Source of the DNA: Sphingomonas nostoxanthinifaciens
GTDB taxonomy: Bacteria > Pseudomonadota > Alphaproteobacteria > Sphingomonadales > Sphingomonadaceae
Direction: 5' to 3'
DNA: 64,000 nucleotides
Assembly: GCF_019930585.1 (NCBI RefSeq)
Contig: NZ_CP082839.1
Coordinates: 4,104,001 to 4,168,000 of the forward strand
This document shows, one piece after another, positions 60,527 through 64,000 of this stretch. The position numbers and the translations under genes were made by a program. Numbering within the stretch: the stretch's first letter is position 1; every line of letters begins with the position of its first letter. A model generated the notes under the pieces. That model was not told the origin of the DNA and ran no database searches. It saw only the letters and a program-made list of their open reading frames with translations.

Positions 60527-61528
60527 ATGTCCAGCACCCGCGCGCCCGCTCTCCGCCAGCCCCCCGAATGGGCGCCGCATGCCAGCGTCTGGATCGGCTG
60601 GCCCAGCCATCCCGAGCTGTGGGAGGAGAATCTTGCCCCCGCACAGGCCGAGGTCGCGGGGTTTGCGCGCGCCGTCCATGCGGGGGGCAAGGGCGAGCGG
60701 GTGGTGCTGGTCGCGGCGAACGACGCGGCGGCAGCGGAAGCGCGCGCCGCAATGGGTGACGCCGCCGAAGTGGTGGTCGAGCCGTTCGGCGATGTGTGGC
60801 TACGCGATACCGGCGCGATCCTGCTCGACGGGGCAGACGGGCTGCGCGCGGCGCGGTTCGGCTTCAACTGGTGGGGCGGCAAATATCACCTGCCCGGCGA
60901 CGAGGCGGTCGGCGCGCGGCTGGCCGAGGCCGCCGGCTTCGCGATCGACGCGCACGACTGGGTGCTGGAGGGCGGGGCGATCGACGTCGACGGCACCGGC
61001 CTCGCCGTCACCACCGAGCAATGCCTGCTCAACCCCAACCGCAATCCCGGCCTGCTGCGCGCCGATATCGAGCGGCGACTGGCCGAGGATCTGGGGCTCG
61101 ATCGCGTGCTGTGGCTGGGCGAGGGCCTCGCCGAGGATCATACCGACGGCCATGTCGACAATCTCGCGCGCTTCGTCGGCCCGAATCGGTTGGCGATCCC
61201 GGTGCCAGCCGACGCCGACGACCCCAATGCCGCCATCTATGCCGATGCCAAGGCGCGTGCCGAGGCGTTCGGCGTCGAAGTGGTGCCGATCCCCTCGCCC
61301 GGCCTGACGATGCGTGACGGCGAGATCGTGCCGGCCTCGTACATGAACTTCTACATCGGCAATGCGGCGGTGGTGGTGCCGATCCACGGCATGCCGAACG
61401 ATGCCGCCGCGGTGGCCGCGATCGGTGCATTTTTCCCCGACCGGGTCGCGGTGGGCGTCCGATCCGATCATGTTCTCAGCGGCGGGGGCAGCTTCCACTG
61501 CATCAGTCAGCAGGTGCCGCGCGTGTGA
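60527..61528 (+). CDS. aguA: Agmatine deiminase
   Basis: The 333-residue guanidino-modifying enzyme converts agmatine to N-carbamoylputrescine and ammonia. GDVWLRDTGAI, GGKYHLPGDEA, LEGGAIDVDG, the catalytic His in DHTDGHVDNLARF and Cys in GGGSFHCISQQ are visible. It is followed, through one small membrane protein, by aguB, completing putrescine synthesis. Confidence 0.95.
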   Translation: MSSTRAPALRQPPEWAPHASVWIGWPSHPELWEENLAPAQAEVAGFARAVHAGGKGERVVLVAANDAAAAEARAAMGDAAEVVVEPFGDVWLRDTGAILLDGADGLRAARFGFNWWGGKYHLPGDEAVGARLAEAAGFAIDAHDWVLEGGAIDVDGTGLAVTTEQCLLNPNRNPGLLRADIERRLAEDLGLDRVLWLGEGLAEDHTDGHVDNLARFVGPNRLAIPVPADADDPNAAIYADAKARAEAFGVEVVPIPSPGLTMRDGEIVPASYMNFYIGNAAVVVPIHGMPNDAAAVAAIGAFFPDRVAVGVRSDHVLSGGGSFHCISQQVPRV

Positions 61529-61875
61529 TCCAGTTCTGGGTCCGTGCGGCCCTCTCGGGGCTGATCGTGGCGGCGATCGCCACGATCGCGCGGCGTAGTC
61601 CGGCGGCGGGCGCGCTGGTCGCCTCGCTGCCGCTGCTGTCGCTGCTCGGCATGATCTGGCTGTGGCACGACACGCACGATCCCGCCCGGCTGGCGGCGCA
61701 TGTCGAGGCGACCTTCTGGTACGTGCTGCCGTCGCTGCCGATGTTCTTGGTGGTGCCGGCGGCGTTGCGCCACGGCGTCGGCTTCTGGCCGGCGCTCGCC
61801 GCCGGTTGCGCGCTGACGATCCTGCTCTATTTCATCACGATCGGCGTCGCCGCGCGTTTCGGCGTCCGCCTGTAG
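61525..61875 (+). CDS. DUF3147 family membrane protein
   Basis: The 116-residue protein has four hydrophobic segments (about 3-20, 30-48, 63-82, 90-112) and the DUF3147 pattern SLPLLSLLGMIWLWHDT and TFWYVLPSLPMFLVVPA. It overlaps the aguA stop by four bases (GTG start) and lies ten bases before aguB. A role in polyamine export or membrane effects is possible from the location but not shown. Confidence 0.78.
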   Translation: MIQFWVRAALSGLIVAAIATIARRSPAAGALVASLPLLSLLGMIWLWHDTHDPARLAAHVEATFWYVLPSLPMFLVVPAALRHGVGFWPALAAGCALTILLYFITIGVAARFGVRL

Positions 61876-61885
61876 GAACCCCGCC

Positions 61886-62746
61886 ATGACCGAGATCACC
61901 GTGGCAGCGCTTCAGCTGGCCTTCGTCGACGACATCGATACGAACATCGCCACCGTATCCGATCTGGTGCGCGAGGCGGCCGGCCGCGGCGCGCAGGTGA
62001 TCCTGCCGCCCGAACTGTTCGAGGGCCCCTATTTCTGCCGGGTCGAGGACGAAAGCCTGTTCGCCACCGCCAAGCCGGTGGGCGAGCACAAGGCGGTGCT
62101 GGCCATGCAGGCGCTCGCGGCCGAACTGGGCGTCACCATCCCCACCAGCTTCTTCGAGGCGGACGGGCCGCATCATTATAACAGCCTCGCCATGGTCGGG
62201 CCGGACGGCGCGGTGCAGGGCGTCTATCGCAAGAGCCACATCCCCGACGGCCCGGGCTATGAAGAGAAATTCTACTTCCGCCCCGGCAATACCGGCTTCA
62301 AGGTGTGGCCGGGCCCGAAGGGCATCGAGAGCGCGACGCTGGGCGTCGGCGTGTGCTGGGATCAATGGTATCCCGAGACCGCGCGCGCGATGATGCTGAT
62401 GGGCGCGCAGGTGCTGTTCTACCCGACCGCGATCGGCAGCGAACCGCACGACACCAGCCTCGACACCGCCCGTCTGTGGCGCCGCGCGATGGTGGGGCAT
62501 GCGGTGTCGAACGTCGTGCCGATCGTCGCCGCCAACCGCGTCGGCACCGAGCATGGCCAGACATTCTACGGCACCAGCTTCATCTGCGACGAGCGCGGCG
62601 ACATCCTCGCCGAGCTCGGCCGCGAGGAAACCGGCGTCATCACCGCGACGCTCGATCTCGACCGGGTGAAGCGCCACCGCGCCGCCTTCGGCTTCTTCCG
62701 CGATCGGCGGCCGGAGCTGTACGGCCGCCTGACGCAGGACATCTGA
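61886..62746 (+). CDS. aguB: N-carbamoylputrescine amidase
   Basis: The 286-residue nitrilase-superfamily enzyme hydrolyses N-carbamoylputrescine to putrescine. The Glu-Lys-Cys triad is visible: Glu in LPPELFEGPYF, Lys in YRKSHIPDGPGYEEKFYF and Cys in GVCWDQWYPE. It completes the agmatine route begun by aguA. The next gene starts in a one-base overlap. Confidence 0.95.
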   Translation: MTEITVAALQLAFVDDIDTNIATVSDLVREAAGRGAQVILPPELFEGPYFCRVEDESLFATAKPVGEHKAVLAMQALAAELGVTIPTSFFEADGPHHYNSLAMVGPDGAVQGVYRKSHIPDGPGYEEKFYFRPGNTGFKVWPGPKGIESATLGVGVCWDQWYPETARAMMLMGAQVLFYPTAIGSEPHDTSLDTARLWRRAMVGHAVSNVVPIVAANRVGTEHGQTFYGTSFICDERGDILAELGREETGVITATLDLDRVKRHRAAFGFFRDRRPELYGRLTQDI

Positions 62747-63600
62747 TGGCGCGCGTCGCGTGGCTCGACGGCGCCTTCCTGCCGCTCGAGGATGCCAGGG
62801 TGCCGGTGATGGACCGCGGCTTCCTGTTCGCCGACGGCCTCTACGAGGTGACGACGGTGCTCGACGGACGGCTGATCGATTCGGCGTCGCACCTTGCCCG
62901 GCTGCAACGCTCGGCCGATGCGCTGGAGATCGCGCTGCCACTGTCACTGGCGGAGATCGAGGCGATCGAGCGCGAACTGATCGCGCGCAATGGCGTCGAT
63001 CAGGGCACGGTCTATCTCCAGCTGACGCGCGGCGTGGCCGAGCGCAACTTCCTGCCCGCGCCCGATCTGGTTCCCACCCTGCTGATGTTCACCCAGGTCG
63101 CGGACATCCTCGGCAGCAAGGTGGCGGAGACCGGGATCGCGGTCGCGACGATGGCGGACATCCGCTGGGCGCGGCGCGACATCAAGAGCGTGATGCTGCT
63201 GGCGCAGGTGCTCGCGAAGCGCGCCGCCGCCGCCGCGGGCGCGCAGGAGGCGTGGCTGATCGAGGACGGCTTCGTCACCGAGGGCGCCTCGTCCAGCGCG
63301 ACGATCCTGACGGCGGACGGCGTGCTCGTGACGCGCCCCGACAGCCACGCCATCCTGCCCGGCTGCACGCGCAACGCGATGCTGCGGCTGGCGGCCGAGG
63401 AAGGGCTGGCGATCGAGCATCGCGCCTTCACGCTGAACGAGGCGCTGGCCGCGCGCGAGGCGATGATGACGAGCGCCTCGACCTTCGTCACGCCGATCGT
63501 TCGCATCGACGGCGCGCCGATCGGCGACGGCACGCCGGGCCCGGTCGCCGGGCGCCTGCGCGCGCTCTATATCGAAGCGGCACGGGCGCAGGCGCTGTAG
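62746..63600 (+). CDS. Class IV aminotransferase (D-amino-acid aminotransferase-like)
   Basis: The 284-residue protein of the BCAT/DAAT/ADCL fold has RGFLFADGLYEVTTV, RWARRDIKSVMLLAQVLAK with the PLP Lys, EDGFVTEGASSSATI, and PGCTRNAMLRLA. DAAT makes D-amino acids for the cell wall, but branched-chain and ADC-lyase members share the fold. Its place after aguB is probably operonic; a link to polyamine metabolism is not evident. Confidence 0.88.
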   Translation: MARVAWLDGAFLPLEDARVPVMDRGFLFADGLYEVTTVLDGRLIDSASHLARLQRSADALEIALPLSLAEIEAIERELIARNGVDQGTVYLQLTRGVAERNFLPAPDLVPTLLMFTQVADILGSKVAETGIAVATMADIRWARRDIKSVMLLAQVLAKRAAAAAGAQEAWLIEDGFVTEGASSSATILTADGVLVTRPDSHAILPGCTRNAMLRLAAEEGLAIEHRAFTLNEALAAREAMMTSASTFVTPIVRIDGAPIGDGTPGPVAGRLRALYIEAARAQAL

Positions 63601-63628
63601 GCCAGGCTCCGCTCCCGACGCCTCCGAC

Positions 63629-63710
63629 ATCATCCCGGACTTGATCGGGGATCACGCTGTTTCTTGGGCCGCCGGACGTAAGCGAGACTCCGGATCAAGT
63701 CCGGGGTGAC
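63629..63710. repeat. REP-like inverted repeat
   Basis: The arms at 63630-63646 and 63693-63709 share 16 of 17 complementary positions (core CCCGGACTTGATC) around a 46-base loop. This TCATCCCGGACTTGATC-type arm is common in alphaproteobacterial intergenic DNA. It lies between the DAAT gene and the last, partial gene. Confidence 0.75.
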
Positions 63711-63787
63711 GAGCTTACCGGAGTGTCCCAACCGTCTAGTCCTCCCGAATAGTCCTGCTACGCTGACGCCTTCCATTGCTGGGGGGC

Positions 63788-64000
63788 ATGGGCATGCGGA
63801 CGTTGTACCTGTGGTTCCTGCTCGCATTCGCGATCATGGCCTATGGCTTCTCGCCGGACCTGTATGGCGGGTTCGGCCCGCTCGCGCCGGTCGATATCGT
63901 GCATGGGGCACTGGCGGTATCGTGGATGGCGCTGCTGGTGGTGCAGAGCTGGCTGATCGGGCACGGCCACTGGCGGCTGCACGGCCGTTTCGGACGCGCG
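63788..64000 (+). CDS. Membrane protein, 3' end outside window
   Basis: An open frame from an ATG at 63788 (second ATG at 63794) reads to the window edge without a stop, giving 71 residues. There are two hydrophobic segments (about 5-20 and 38-58) and His residues (DIVHGALAVSW, GHGHWRLHGR). The pattern WRLHGRFGR is often seen in multi-pass proteins of the DUF-type 'HXXGxxG' kind, but no firm family can be named from this fragment. Confidence 0.6.
   Translation, partial: MGMRTLYLWFLLAFAIMAYGFSPDLYGGFGPLAPVDIVHGALAVSWMALLVVQSWLIGHGHWRLHGRFGRA

Overview
This is a GC-rich, densely coded chromosomal segment from an alphaproteobacterium, most likely a sphingomonad (Sphingomonas or a close relative). 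The evidence is a PEP-CTERM protein with the W-A variant of the motif, a cobS/cobT-like pair, tRNA-Trp-secE-nusG-rplK-rplA synteny, the infA-maf-RNase-yacG-tRNA-Phe order, GTP-type PEP carboxykinase, tandem CtrA-type TTAA-N7-TTAA boxes and several families of short palindromic intergenic repeats. No insertion sequence, prophage, CRISPR array, rRNA operon or replication origin was seen. No gene-free stretch exceeds about 300 bases.

Layout. 1-5172: a DUF1428 gene cut by the window edge, a cobS-like AAA+ gene and a cobT-like vWA gene separated by an opposite-strand PEP-CTERM gene, a glycine-zipper surface protein and rpmB. 5315-7268: small membrane proteins, tadA and a sulfate-binding protein. 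7375-11965: a minus-strand signalling neighbourhood with an EAL-domain protein, a secreted protein made of eleven 10-residue repeats (preceded by two CtrA-type boxes and followed by a strong terminator), a TPR sensor histidine kinase and a stand-alone response regulator. 12123-15692: a hypothetical gene, a CHAP amidase, tRNA-Trp and secE-nusG-rplK-rplA. 15847-26084: a cation/proton antiporter, the biotin genes bioF-hydrolase-bioC-bioD-bioA, ETF-quinone oxidoreductase, PEP carboxykinase and a detached bioB. 26157-28576: a small basic protein, a MerC-like protein, and a cytochrome b/molybdopterin oxidoreductase pair, with a Zur-like dyad between the divergent genes. 28573-35727: an envelope glycosylation locus (GT39, GT2/GtrB, GtrA, methyltransferase, two large multi-pass membrane proteins). 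35832-39905: MarC, folD, YggT, infA, maf, a short RNase E/G, yacG, tRNA-Phe. 39924-41667: a PIN/AbrB toxin-antitoxin pair with a dyad operator, a small membrane protein and a PadR regulator. 41910-52774: a fatty-acid uptake and beta-oxidation locus with a MerR regulator, plus nitronate monooxygenase and a MAPEG protein. 52877-56134: rpiB-glyA-nrdR-trmJ in a tightly overlapping operon and a chorismate mutase. 56326-60374: rpsD, an S9 peptidase, a membrane protein and a lipoprotein. 60527-63600: the agmatine-to-putrescine operon with a class IV aminotransferase. 63788 onward: a membrane protein cut by the window edge.

The genes fall into coherent units. Biotin synthesis sits near biotin- and acyl-CoA-linked metabolism. 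The fatty-acid genes form two divergent transcripts whose products take up, activate and degrade fatty acids. The glycosylation genes look like a polyprenyl-phosphate-sugar system that modifies envelope glycans. The strongest candidate for something undescribed is the repeat-protein gene at 10383-10814 with its CtrA-type promoter and kinase/regulator/EAL neighbours. All functional calls come from reading the sequence and from family knowledge; no database search was run.
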